A stretch of 22,265 bases of DNA from Bacteroidales bacterium UBA1754 (GTDB taxonomy: Bacteria; Bacteroidota; Bacteroidia; Bacteroidales; Paludibacteraceae): NCBI GenBank assembly GCA_002315615.1, contig DCHK01000061.1:1-22265 (forward strand), in the 5' to 3' direction. Shown piece after piece: positions 1 through 7,820 of the stretch. The notes under the pieces were generated by a model, which saw only the letters and a list, made by a program, of their open reading frames with translations, had not been told where the DNA came from and did no database searches. Both the position numbers and the translations under genes were made by a program. How positions within the stretch are numbered: position 1 is the stretch's first letter; every line of letters begins with the position of its first letter.

Positions 1-485
1 TCGTGTATCACACCACGCTCTTTGTCAATTTCCTCATCAGTGAGCGAAAGAGCATTTGACCAATCGTGCAGAATAAGCAAACAACTGTCTATAATGCCGC
101 TTCGCGAAGTTGGCACATTTGTTATTTTATATACAGTTTCGTCAATGCTTGTAAAGGCATTTAGATTTGCTCCGAACTTTACGCCAACAGACTCGAGATA
201 ATCTCGGAACGACGTACTTTCAGGAAAATGTTTTGTGCCATTGAAAGCCATGTGTTCGAGAAAATGCGCCAAACCACGTTGATTTTCTTCTTCTAAAATT
301 GAGCCAACTTGCTGTGCTATATGGAAATCAACCGAGTTTTTTGGCAAATCGTTATGACGAATATAGTAGGTCATTCCATTAGGCAAACGACCAATACGCA
401 CTGCAGTATCAACTGGCAACAAAGTTTGTGCAGAAACCGAAATTGTTGTAAAAAATGCAACTACAAGCAACGATATTTTTTTCAT
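1..485 (-). CDS. M16 family zinc metalloprotease, N-terminal part (cut by window edge)
   Basis: Translated from the ATG at 485, the frame is open for 161 codons and leaves the window at base 1, so only the N-terminus is present. It starts with a typical signal peptide ([20 protein letters not shown], probable cleavage after the final SA), which suggests export to the periplasm or outer envelope. The M16/insulinase zinc-binding inverted motif HxxEH is seen as HFLEH at residues 74-78, in the context [14 protein letters not shown] glutamate in DKERG near residue 156 fits the distal third ligand of the family. The NGM-YYIRHN start of the mature domain resembles PqqL-like M16 proteases of Bacteroidota, which usually exceed 900 residues with two M16 domains. 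The start codon overlaps the yfhO stop (ATGA at 485-482), so translation is probably coupled to yfhO. Family assignment is firm; the substrate is unknown. Confidence 0.9.
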   Translation of the reverse strand, partial: MKKISLLVVAFFTTISVSAQTLLPVDTAVRIGRLPNGMTYYIRHNDLPKNSVDFHIAQQVGSILEEENQRGLAHFLEHMAFNGTKHFPESTSFRDYLESVGVKFGANLNAFTSIDETVYKITNVPTSRSGIIDSCLLILHDWSNALSLTDEEIDKERGVIH

Positions 486-2929
486 TTTTTATCTTTTTTT
501 CTTCTGTAAATTTCAAAAGCAATAGTTCCAATAAGAACTAAAAACATTATGCCGATGCACGAAGTGGCAAGTATGTCGCCTTTCTTTGCACTATCGGGGT
601 CGAACACAAAACGAATTTGATGTTTGCCCGCAGGAACTCGCATTGCACGCAAAACATAATTGGCACGGAAATGGTCTGTTGGTTTACCATCGATAAACGA
701 TTTCCAACCATACGGATAATAAATTTCCGAGAAAACTACCACTGATTCTTTAGAAGAATTTGTTTCGTAATTAAGTTCTTTAGGCGTGCAGTTCAATAAA
801 GTAACTTTTGCTGTAGAATCTGCCGACAAATTCAATCCATCTACTTGATTTTCAAATTGTTTATCCAATACTGCAACGTGTTTTAGATTGAGCGAATTGA
901 GCGCGTCATTTTCTTCATTAGCACCATTCGCTATTGCAAGCGAATCAACAAACCACGCACTGCCGAACGCATCAGGATTTTGCTGAACCATTTGTTTGCC
1001 TTGAGAAGAAACAATGAAATATTTTGTATTAAGCATATTGTAAACTTGCATATTCATCTTAGAAAGATGTTGGTCAATCAAATCTTGATAGCGGCGAAGT
1101 TTGGCTGCAGAATACCCTCCTACCGATTTTAAATAATACGATGGACGTGCATCGTTGAAAGTGTTTGTTGACAAATCAATCACACGGAAATTTAGTTCTT
1201 TGTCTTGTAAAATCATTTTTTCATAATCTTTCATTGCAAAAGTGTTGCTTATTTCCCTTTCTGGTGCAAAATTGCTATCGTTGAAATAGCGTTTGTTCAC
1301 TGGCCACATATCAATGAGCACAAAGAACGAAAGCAACATTCCAAAATATTTCGCTTTGATTTTTTCTATTGCAAAAAGGTAAACAAGTGTGGCACCAATA
1401 AGGATAAACACCAACGAGCGCCAAGCATCAGAAACAAGCAATGACTTGCGTTGTGCAATAATGGCATTATACACAAAATCAGGAAGTTGAGAAGTAAATT
1501 GTGCATCATTCTTTGATGTGAATGAGCAAAGCAATCCACTAAACAACGCAAAAATCAAACAAATGCCACCAGTAATCATTGCCGACCACTTAATGTATTT
1601 TTTCAGTTGCTCCAATTCTATTTTCTTGTCATTGATGACTTTTATAGCCATAAAACCGAGTAACGGAACAGTGATTTCTGCCACTATAAGAATAGAAGAA
1701 ACCGTTCGGAATTTGTTATACATTGGAAAATAGTTGTAAAACAATTTTGTGAACGGCATAAAATGATAACCCCACGAAAGTAGCAACGAGAACAGCGTAG
1801 CAACAAGCAAAGCCCATTTGTACGGACCTTTCACAATGAACAATGAAAGAACAAAAAGAAAGCATACTATTGCACCCATATAAACAGGACCCGAAGTAAA
1901 TGGTTGGTCGCCCCAGTACATTGGCGATTGTGCGCAAAATGCTTCGGCAGAATTTGAAGGAACTCCCTCATTTACAAGCGATTGATAAAGTTTTGAGTTA
2001 TTATCTAATCTATAACCATTGCAACCACCCATATAGTTAGGAATGAGGAATGTCATTGTTTCGTCGATGCCGTAACTCCAAGCCGTAGCATAATCTAAAT
2101 CAAGTCCACCTGTTTTATTCACACTATCTGTTTCCTTTATCAATTCAGAATGTCCACCACGCATTGTCTCTTTCACATATTCTTGATTTATAAAAACATT
2201 TGCAGCATTTATACCGATACCAACCAAAAAAGAAAGTGCAAACACCGAAGTCGCAATCGACAAATCTTTAATTCTTTTTTCTTTTATATGAATATAAAGT
2301 TCAGCAAAATACAACACACCAATTAGCAAACACATATAATATGCCATTTGTGGATGCACAGTGAATGCCATTGCCATAAAAAACATCGTAAAAAATGCGC
2401 CCCAACCATATTTTTTCCTAAAAATAAGCATAAACCCGACAAGTACCAATGTAGTCCACGTTATGGTGGAACATTTACCATTATGCGAAGCGGCTATTAT
2501 AACAAAGAAATACGATGAAAAAGCAATGGCAAAAGCACCTGCCACACTCGCCCATTTCTCTATTTTGAACGTACGCAACAATATGAAAAAAGCAATAAAA
2601 TAGAAAAACAAAATAGGAATAACATTTTTGTGTCCAGCCAAGAAAAACTTTTTGAATGGTTTCATTATTTTACTTGAAATAAGTATGCCATCACCATAAC
2701 CAATTTGGTAATTCGGCATTCCACTAAACATAGCACTATTCCACCAAGTGTAGTCGCCCGTTTTTTTATGATAATCAGCGCTCTCTTGCATAGCCGCTTT
2801 TGGTTGTTGAGCATCGGCTGCAATAATTTTTTGTCCTTCAAGTTCTGGTGCGCAATACAAGCACGCCACCACTACAAACAAAAGTAAAATGCCTATGTAA
2901 GGCAAAATTTTATTACAATTCATTTTCAT
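482..2929 (-). CDS. YfhO family polytopic membrane protein
   Basis: An 815-residue protein with an N-terminal membrane segment (about residues 9-27) and roughly a dozen more hydrophobic helices over the first two thirds. The C-terminal extracytoplasmic part contains the [15 protein letters not shown] segment and a late [14 protein letters not shown] segment, both typical of YfhO proteins, followed by a last helix and a Lys/Arg-rich tail. YfhO proteins are GT-C-like membrane proteins; Gram-positive members take part in glycosylating cell-surface polymers. The role in Bacteroidota is not settled, so a function in surface glycan or lipid-linked sugar metabolism is inferred from the family and from the upstream flippase. 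It lies 34 bp downstream of that flippase and overlaps the M16 protease start by 4 bp. A 15-bp repeat unit shared with the murA leader sits just upstream of its ATG (2944-2958). Confidence 0.88.
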   Translation of the reverse strand: MKMNCNKILPYIGILLLFVVVACLYCAPELEGQKIIAADAQQPKAAMQESADYHKKTGDYTWWNSAMFSGMPNYQIGYGDGILISSKIMKPFKKFFLAGHKNVIPILFFYFIAFFILLRTFKIEKWASVAGAFAIAFSSYFFVIIAASHNGKCSTITWTTLVLVGFMLIFRKKYGWGAFFTMFFMAMAFTVHPQMAYYMCLLIGVLYFAELYIHIKEKRIKDLSIATSVFALSFLVGIGINAANVFINQEYVKETMRGGHSELIKETDSVNKTGGLDLDYATAWSYGIDETMTFLIPNYMGGCNGYRLDNNSKLYQSLVNEGVPSNSAEAFCAQSPMYWGDQPFTSGPVYMGAIVCFLFVLSLFIVKGPYKWALLVATLFSLLLSWGYHFMPFTKLFYNYFPMYNKFRTVSSILIVAEITVPLLGFMAIKVINDKKIELEQLKKYIKWSAMITGGICLIFALFSGLLCSFTSKNDAQFTSQLPDFVYNAIIAQRKSLLVSDAWRSLVFILIGATLVYLFAIEKIKAKYFGMLLSFFVLIDMWPVNKRYFNDSNFAPEREISNTFAMKDYEKMILQDKELNFRVIDLSTNTFNDARPSYYLKSVGGYSAAKLRRYQDLIDQHLSKMNMQVYNMLNTKYFIVSSQGKQMVQQNPDAFGSAWFVDSLAIANGANEENDALNSLNLKHVAVLDKQFENQVDGLNLSADSTAKVTLLNCTPKELNYETNSSKESVVVFSEIYYPYGWKSFIDGKPTDHFRANYVLRAMRVPAGKHQIRFVFDPDSAKKGDILATSCIGIMFLVLIGTIAFEIYRRKKDKK

Positions 2930-2943
2930 TGTGTATATTTTTA

Positions 2944-2958
2944 TTGTTTAATCGTTTA
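2944..2958 (-). repeat. 15-bp intergenic repeat unit before yfhO
   Basis: On the minus strand this reads TAAACGATTAAACAA, the same unit that occurs twice before murA (5976-6005). The identity with the first murA copy covers 18 bp, CAAATAAACGATTAAACA (minus strand of 2945-2962 against plus strand 5972-5989). It lies in the 34-bp gap between the flippase stop and the yfhO ATG. Role unknown. Confidence 0.7.
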
Positions 2959-2963
2959 TTTGG

Positions 2964-4472
2964 TTAACTGTTGATTTGTTTAATTTTCTTACCTTTTATC
3001 ATCTTGTTTATATCTTCCGAAAATGAACATTTGTACGAAACGAATGCTCCAAAAGCAAGCAAAACTGCTGTACGCACTACTGCTTCTATTATTTTTCCGA
3101 ACATTGACTGTGGCATAACAAAATAATTTTGCCACGCTGCACTCATCAGCAAAATGACGGCAAACAACACACACACGCCAATTTGCTTTTTACTGAAAGG
3201 TGAGATTTGTATTTTCCATACATCAAGTACAATAAGCAACCCATAATATACCATAACCGAAACAAGCGTAGCCAACGCCGCTCCTTCGATTCCCCAAAGT
3301 GGGATAAACTTGCAATTGAGATATATTGAAAGCGCCGTAAAAATAACTGAAAATATCAGCGAATAATAATAGTAATTAGAATAATTCAAAGCAGAAAGAC
3401 TGATGCTAAATACCGAGGTAAATAATTTTGAAAGTCCTAAAATAAAAACCACCCATTTGGCTACAGCATATTGCTCACCGTTTGGCAACAACGAGAAAAA
3501 CAAATCGAGATTTATCCATATCACAACAAAAATAAACCCACCAATAAGTAATTGATTTATAGATATTTTTTTGCAAAGCATATTCGATTCTGCAGTATTG
3601 TTGTCTTTTATCGAAGCCGAAAGTTGCGGTTGTGCTATGGCACCTAACGAACGATATGGAATTTCAACCAAGGCGGTAATATATGTTGCTATCGCAAAAA
3701 TACCAGTAAACACCAATCCCATTTCAGCACTGATGAAATAGGTATTTGCAAAAGGTGCTAACACACTACTAATGGTCGATGTAATGAGGAAAATTGTATA
3801 ATAAGAATAATCTTTTTTAAGACTTGGCGTAAGAAATTTCCAATCAGGTTTCAGCGAAATCTTTTTCAGCGAACATAAATAGACAAAATCTACCAAAAGT
3901 GCCACCACATACACGCCACAAAAAGCATATACAAAACCATCAATATTGAAAAACCGAAACGCATAAAGCAAATACACTGCAAGTGTGAGAGCACGTACTA
4001 AAACCTCTCGAACAAATTTCGGCACTACAATGCGCATAAGTACATTAGAATTAGACTCTGCCACCACCATATACAACATAGCAAAAGACAAAGGATAAAT
4101 GCACTTATAGTAAGTTACAAAAAGTTCAGATTTCTCTGAAAAACGTTCGCAAATGTACCCTTTCAGTAAATGGAATACAACACTGAAAATTACAAAACCA
4201 ATAAGTGGAACAATAACTGTCCAAAAGAAAAAACCGTGGTCTTTCTTTTCTTTGCACTTAAAATATGGATAGAAACGAATGATAGACGAACCCGTGCCCA
4301 TTTGTGCCAATCCTACAAACAACATTGAAGTATCTACCAACACTCGTGTAAGTCCAATTTCTTCGGCAGTAAGGAAACGAGTAAGGACAAAAAATGTAGT
4401 GAAAAAACCGATTAAAACACCGATGTAATTCACCAAAGTTCCTTTTATGCTCTGTCGGATAATTATGCCCAC
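2964..4472 (-). CDS. polysaccharide flippase (Wzx/MOP superfamily)
   Basis: A 502-residue integral membrane protein with about 12-14 predicted helices along its whole length. The N-terminus (SIKGTLVNYIGVLIGFFTTF, then RFLTAEEIGLTRVL) is typical of the polysaccharide-synthesis branch of the MOP exporter superfamily, which moves lipid-linked oligosaccharides across the inner membrane. The start is a GTG at 4472-4470: an in-frame TAA lies six codons upstream of it, with no ATG or TTG in between. A TAnnTTTG box at 4497-4504 would put transcription start about 18 nt before this GTG, which supports the choice. It appears to be the first gene of an operon with yfhO and the M16 protease. No glycosyltransferases are nearby, so the exported glycan cannot be named. 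Confidence 0.85.
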   Translation of the reverse strand: MGIIIRQSIKGTLVNYIGVLIGFFTTFFVLTRFLTAEEIGLTRVLVDTSMLFVGLAQMGTGSSIIRFYPYFKCKEKKDHGFFFWTVIVPLIGFVIFSVVFHLLKGYICERFSEKSELFVTYYKCIYPLSFAMLYMVVAESNSNVLMRIVVPKFVREVLVRALTLAVYLLYAFRFFNIDGFVYAFCGVYVVALLVDFVYLCSLKKISLKPDWKFLTPSLKKDYSYYTIFLITSTISSVLAPFANTYFISAEMGLVFTGIFAIATYITALVEIPYRSLGAIAQPQLSASIKDNNTAESNMLCKKISINQLLIGGFIFVVIWINLDLFFSLLPNGEQYAVAKWVVFILGLSKLFTSVFSISLSALNYSNYYYYSLIFSVIFTALSIYLNCKFIPLWGIEGAALATLVSVMVYYGLLIVLDVWKIQISPFSKKQIGVCVLFAVILLMSAAWQNYFVMPQSMFGKIIEAVVRTAVLLAFGAFVSYKCSFSEDINKMIKGKKIKQINS

Positions 4473-4496
4473 TCTATACGCAATTTAATAAAAAAA

Positions 4497-4504
4497 CAAA
4501 AATA
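4497..4504 (-). promoter_or_regulatory. -7 box for the flippase operon
   Basis: The minus strand reads TATTTTTG, a full match to the Bacteroidota TAnnTTTG -7 element, about 25 bp upstream of the GTG start. I see no clear -33 TTG at 19-21 bp spacing (the sequence there is TTA), so this is a half-supported promoter. Confidence 0.5.
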
Positions 4505-4586
4505 CTGATTTTCGTTGAATTTGTAAGGAGTTTTACAAAAAATATCGGAATAAAATGCCGACAAAAAATAAAACAATACAAGCAAC

Positions 4587-4616
4587 TTGTAATGTTACAA
4601 TTATTGTGTATTTTTG
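4587..4616 (+). promoter_or_regulatory. Bacteroidota-type promoter for tsaB
   Basis: A -33 TTG (4587-4589) and a -7 box TATTTTTG (4609-4616) are separated by 19 bp, matching the TTG-N19-TAnnTTTG housekeeping consensus of Bacteroidota. Transcription would start near 4622, leaving a short leader before the ATG at 4639. The promoter lies inside the N-terminal extension of the longest open frame, which argues against the upstream ATG at 4555 as the real start. Confidence 0.72.
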
Positions 4617-4638
4617 TAAGAATAAAAGCATTGAAACG

Positions 4639-5322
4639 ATGGCTGTTATTTTACATATAGAAACCTCTACCGACGTTTGCTCTGTGGCAGTATCAGAAAA
4701 CGGCAAGTGCATTTTTGAACGCGAATGTAGCGAAGGAATGAATCATGCAAAACTTTTAAGTCCATTCGTAGATGAAGCGTTAAAGCAAATTTCTGCCGAA
4801 AACAAAGATATTGAGGCAGTTGCGGTGAGTTGCGGACCCGGTTCGTACACTGGTTTACGTATTGGCGTAAGTACGGCAAAAGGTATTGCCTACGGCAAAA
4901 ATATTCCACTTATTGCTGTTCCAACACTCGAAATTATAGCTGTGGGAGCATTGAAAAACATTGCCGAAACCGACAATTTTTTGCTCTGCCCTATGATTGA
5001 CGCAAGACGAATGGAAGTGTATGATGTTTTTTTAGACAAAAACCTTACTGAAATTCGTGCTACGCAGCCCGACATTTTGGATGAAAATTCGTTTTCTGAC
5101 GAACTGAAAAATGTGATTTATTTCTTTGGAAATGGTTCTGCAAAATTCAAAAATATCACAAAAAATAGCAATGCTCGTTTTGTTGAAAACATTGCACCGT
5201 TGGCAAAAAATATGATTTCCATTGCAGAAAAACGATTTGCTAAACGTCAATTTGAAGATGTAGCGTATTTTGAGCCTTTCTATCTAAAAGAATTTCAACC
5301 AACTACACCAAAAAATAATTAA
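4639..5322 (+). CDS. tsaB: TsaB, tRNA N6-threonylcarbamoyladenosine (t6A) biosynthesis subunit
   Basis: Encodes 227 residues from the ATG at 4639. The open frame runs back to an ATG at 4555, but those 28 extra residues are not TsaB-like and contain the promoter. TsaB (YeaZ) is an inactive ASKHA-fold paralogue of TsaD. It scaffolds the TsaB-TsaD-TsaE complex that transfers threonylcarbamoyl from TC-AMP to A37 of ANN-decoding tRNAs in the cytoplasm. Family marks are the N-terminal MAVILHIETSTDVCSVAV strand-loop (phosphate 1-like) and GPGSYTGLRIGVSTAKGIAY at residues 66-85, followed by the P-T-L-E segment. The length matches the usual 220-230. DUF4290 follows 14 bp after its stop, so the two are probably co-transcribed. 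tsaD, tsaE and tsaC are not in the window. Confidence 0.93.
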   Translation: MAVILHIETSTDVCSVAVSENGKCIFERECSEGMNHAKLLSPFVDEALKQISAENKDIEAVAVSCGPGSYTGLRIGVSTAKGIAYGKNIPLIAVPTLEIIAVGALKNIAETDNFLLCPMIDARRMEVYDVFLDKNLTEIRATQPDILDENSFSDELKNVIYFFGNGSAKFKNITKNSNARFVENIAPLAKNMISIAEKRFAKRQFEDVAYFEPFYLKEFQPTTPKNN

Positions 5323-5336
5323 GAATTTATACTAAT

Positions 5337-5927
5337 ATGGAATATACAACCAAACAAGGTCGCATCATTTTGCCAGAATATGGTAGAAACGTACAACAAA
5401 TGGTGGAATATGCTTGCACAATAGAAGACCGCAAAGAACGCACACGTTGCGCCAAAAGCATTATTGCCACTATGGGAAATTTATTCCCTTACTTGCGAGA
5501 CGTGAACGACTTTAAGCATAAACTTTGGGACCATTTGGCTATTATGTCAGACTTTAAATTGGACATTGACTACCCTTACGATGTTTATAAAAGCGAAAAA
5601 CTTCATACAGTTCCCGAAAAAGTACCATATCAAAATTCGCACATCAAGTATATGCACTACGGCGCGAATTTGCAAAATATGATGGAGCAAATAAACAATT
5701 ACGAAGGCGAACAACGCGATGCGCTGATTAAACTCATTGCCAACCAAATGAAAAAGTCTTACAACACTTGGAATAAAGATAATGTTGAAGACCAAAAAAT
5801 ATTGGATGATTTATGCGATATGACCAATGGAAAAGTTTCTCTAAATGCTGAAAATTTGAAACTTACAGAAGTTAAAACCAACAACAACTTCAATCAACGC
5901 AAAAACAATCAAAAGAGAAAAAAATAG
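5337..5927 (+). CDS. DUF4290 domain-containing protein
   Basis: A soluble 196-residue protein with no signal peptide or membrane helix. It starts MEYTTKQGRIILPEYGRNVQ and contains CAKSIIATMGNLFPYLRDVN and FKHKLWDHLAIMS, all typical of DUF4290, a Bacteroidota-restricted family. The tail from about residue 180 is Asn/Gln/Lys/Arg-rich, which suggests disorder or nucleic-acid contact. DUF4290 genes commonly lie next to murA in this phylum, as here (81 bp before murA). That conserved neighbourhood hints at a link to envelope growth or cell division, but no biochemical function is established. It follows tsaB by 14 bp. Confidence 0.88.
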   Translation: MEYTTKQGRIILPEYGRNVQQMVEYACTIEDRKERTRCAKSIIATMGNLFPYLRDVNDFKHKLWDHLAIMSDFKLDIDYPYDVYKSEKLHTVPEKVPYQNSHIKYMHYGANLQNMMEQINNYEGEQRDALIKLIANQMKKSYNTWNKDNVEDQKILDDLCDMTNGKVSLNAENLKLTEVKTNNNFNQRKNNQKRKK

Positions 5928-5975
5928 TTGGATTCTGTACCGTGCATTTATGATGTATAAAATCCAATAAGCAAA

Positions 5976-6005
5976 TAAACGATTAAACACTAAACGATTA
6001 AACAA
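5976..6005 (+). repeat. tandem 15-bp repeat before murA (2 copies)
   Basis: Two adjacent units, TAAACGATTAAACAC (5976-5990) and TAAACGATTAAACAA (5991-6005), differ only in the last base. Each contains TAAAC twice at 8-bp spacing. The array ends 3 bp before the murA ATG, so it fills the ribosome-binding position and there is no Shine-Dalgarno. The same unit precedes yfhO on the other strand. Confidence 0.8.
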
Positions 6006-6008
6006 TAC

Positions 6009-7313
6009 ATGGCATCATTTGTAATAGAAGGAGGACATCGTTTGCACGGCGAAATAGTGCCACAAGGTGCAAAAAATGAGGCTTTGCAAATAATATGCGC
6101 TACTCTACTCACCGACAAAAAAGTTATTGTAGAAAACATTCCAGATATTGCCGACATCAATAACTTGATAGATTTGTTGCGCAATATGGGCGTTGGTGTA
6201 AGTCGTTTGGAGTCAGGTAAATATGAATTTGATTCTTCATCGTTGAATATTGACTTTATCAACACACAAGAATACTATACAAAAAGTGCATCGCTCCGAG
6301 GTTCGGTAATGCTTATTGGTCCACTATTGGCACGCTTTCATCGTGCTATTATGCCTAAACCCGGAGGCGACAAAATAGGTCGTCGTCGTTTGGACACACA
6401 CTTTATTGGCATTCAAAAATTGGGTGCATCGTTCAACTACGACTCTCGTGCACAACTCTACAACATTACTACAGAAAAGTTGAAAGGCACATATATGTTG
6501 CTCGATGAAGCATCAGTAACGGGTACGGCAAACATTATTATGACAGCCGTTTTGGCAGAAGGTACGACTACCATTTACAATGCCGCTTGCGAACCTTATA
6601 TTCAGCAACTTTGCAAAATGTTGAACAATATGGGTGCAAAAATTTCGGGCATCGCTTCAAATTTACTTACCATAGAAGGCGTAAAATCACTGAATGGTTG
6701 CACGCACCGAATTTTGCCCGATATGATTGAAGTGGGCAGTTTCATTGGTATGGCAGCAATGACATCATCTGAATTGACCATAAAAAATGTATCGTATCAA
6801 AATTTAGGCATTATCCCCGATGCGTTCCGAAAATTAGGCATAAAATTGGAGCAAAAAGGCGATGATATTTTCATTCCACAGCAATCTGCTTACGAGATAG
6901 AATCGTTTATTGATGGCTCAATAATGACTTTGGCAGATGCACCTTGGCCAGGACTGACGCCAGACCTTTTGAGTGTACTGCTTGTAGTTGCTACCAAAGC
7001 AAAAGGTAGTGTACTTATTCATCAAAAAATGTTTGAGAGCCGTTTGTTTTTCGTTGATACACTGATAGATATGGGAGCAAAAATCATTCTTTGTGACCCA
7101 CATCGCGCCACCGTCATCGGACTTGGCGAACAATTTTATTTACGTGCTACAAAAATGACTTCGCCCGATATTCGTGCGGGTATTGCCCTACTCATTGCTG
7201 CACTTGCTGCCGATGGCAAAAGCACCATTGGCAACATCGGACAAATAGACCGCGGTTATGAATGTATTGACGAACGCCTTCGTTTACTTGGCGCAAAAAT
7301 TGAACGAATCTAA
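6009..7313 (+). CDS. murA: MurA, UDP-N-acetylglucosamine 1-carboxyvinyltransferase (Asp-type active site)
   Basis: A 434-residue cytoplasmic enzyme of full family length. It transfers the enolpyruvyl group of PEP to UDP-GlcNAc, the first committed step of peptidoglycan synthesis. Visible family marks are K22-N23 (in QGAKNEALQ), the RGSVMLIGPLLARF segment, the active-site loop KPGGDKIGRRRLD, and the late DIRAGIALLIAALAADG segment. The active-site loop residue corresponding to E. coli Cys115 is Asp121 (GAC at 6369-6371). That is the substitution known in Mycobacterium and Chlamydia MurA, which makes the enzyme insensitive to fosfomycin because the alkylated thiol is missing. The gene follows DUF4290 by 81 bp, a gap holding the tandem 15-bp repeat, and is followed 15 bp later by a small membrane protein. 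It is not the paralogue aroA: the KN motif and the UDP-GlcNAc side match MurA. Confidence 0.96.
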   Translation: MASFVIEGGHRLHGEIVPQGAKNEALQIICATLLTDKKVIVENIPDIADINNLIDLLRNMGVGVSRLESGKYEFDSSSLNIDFINTQEYYTKSASLRGSVMLIGPLLARFHRAIMPKPGGDKIGRRRLDTHFIGIQKLGASFNYDSRAQLYNITTEKLKGTYMLLDEASVTGTANIIMTAVLAEGTTTIYNAACEPYIQQLCKMLNNMGAKISGIASNLLTIEGVKSLNGCTHRILPDMIEVGSFIGMAAMTSSELTIKNVSYQNLGIIPDAFRKLGIKLEQKGDDIFIPQQSAYEIESFIDGSIMTLADAPWPGLTPDLLSVLLVVATKAKGSVLIHQKMFESRLFFVDTLIDMGAKIILCDPHRATVIGLGEQFYLRATKMTSPDIRAGIALLIAALAADGKSTIGNIGQIDRGYECIDERLRLLGAKIERI

Positions 7314-7328
7314 AAATATTCTTCAAAA

Positions 7329-7685
7329 ATGAATAAAAAACTATTCATCACAATACTCGTGGTCTTAGCCATAGCGTCGTTTTTTGGAGGAAAATTTGCG
7401 TCAAATCTATACCACAAACATCAGCAAAAGAAGAACTTGATAATGCAAATGGAAGGCTCGTGGAAAGATGCTGCCGACGCAAATTGCGTTATTACACTGA
7501 ATGCTGACGGAACGATGAAATCGTCAGTAAAGGGTTATGAAAAATGGGATTTGGAAATCGATGATAATCGAAAAAACATTATTCTAAAATCAAAAACCTC
7601 GGCAGATACTTTAGAAATTTCACTGCTAAATCCCACTCTGCTTGTAGTAAAGCAACACGAACGAACTTCCGTTTTTGTGAAATAA
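7329..7685 (+). CDS. small membrane-anchored protein of unknown function
   Basis: A 118-residue protein with one N-terminal helix (KLFITILVVLAIASFFGGKF, about residues 4-23) with no obvious cleavage site or lipobox. A Lys/His/Gln-rich juxtamembrane stretch follows, then a soluble domain of about 75 residues, probably periplasmic. The pattern GSWKDA...ITLNADGTMKSS...YEKWDLEI...NIILKS resembles the beta-strand alternation of small lipocalin-like domains in Bacteroidota. This is a fold guess from pattern only. The short gap after murA (15 bp) suggests co-transcription. In related genomes the position after murA is often taken by rimM, but this protein is too short and has a membrane anchor, so it is not RimM. 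No function can be assigned. Confidence 0.7.
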   Translation: MNKKLFITILVVLAIASFFGGKFASNLYHKHQQKKNLIMQMEGSWKDAADANCVITLNADGTMKSSVKGYEKWDLEIDDNRKNIILKSKTSADTLEISLLNPTLLVVKQHERTSVFVK

Positions 7686-7703
7686 GCCACTGCAAAACGA
7701 ACA

Positions 7704-7814
7704 AAAAGTTTAAAGTACAGACGAAAACTTTTGTAAAATTTACGAAAAGTTTAAAGTACAGACGAAAACTTTTATTATTTTTGCAAAAAGTATAAAGTAT
7801 AGAATAAAACTTTT
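7704..7814 (+). repeat. three 29-bp imperfect inverted repeats at exact 41-bp period
   Basis: Copies lie at 7704-7732, 7745-7773 and 7786-7814. Copies 1 and 2 are identical over all 29 bp; copy 3 is diverged but keeps the pattern. Each has arms AAAAGTTT and AAAACTTTT around a 12-nt centre (AAAGTACAGACG in copies 1 and 2). Each copy also carries the short direct repeat AAAGTNTAAAGT. The spacers are 12 bp each: spacer 1 is GTAAAATTTACG, and spacer 2 carries the probable -7 box of the downstream ATPase gene. The array ends 6 bp before that gene's ATG. It looks like a multi-site operator in helical phase rather than a terminator. Confidence 0.85.
7776..7783 (+). promoter_or_regulatory. -7 box for the DUF4143 ATPase gene
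   Basis: TATTTTTG matches TAnnTTTG and sits in the 12-bp spacer between repeat copies 2 and 3, giving a transcript start near 7789 and a leader of about 30 nt made mostly of repeat copy 3. No -33 TTG is visible at 19-21 bp upstream; that position is inside repeat copy 2. An activator-type or repeat-dependent promoter is possible. Confidence 0.5.
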
Positions 7815-7820
7815 TCAATT

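Noticed and set aside
482..4472. Flippase, YfhO and M16 protease as a new defence or secretion system
   Set aside because: All three are common envelope families, and nothing in the block suggests immunity or a dedicated secretion function.
4555..4638. 28-residue N-terminal extension of TsaB
   Set aside because: It contains the TTG-N19-TAnnTTTG promoter and does not resemble TsaB; the family start is the ATG at 4639.
5928..5967. Inverted repeat TTGGATT/AATCCAA after DUF4290 as a terminator
   Set aside because: The loop is long, the stem weak and there is no U-run; murA probably still depends partly on read-through.
7704..7814. Three regularly spaced repeats as a CRISPR array
   Set aside because: Spacers are only 12 bp, the repeats are imperfect palindromes of simple A/T sequence, one spacer holds a promoter box, and no cas gene is present.
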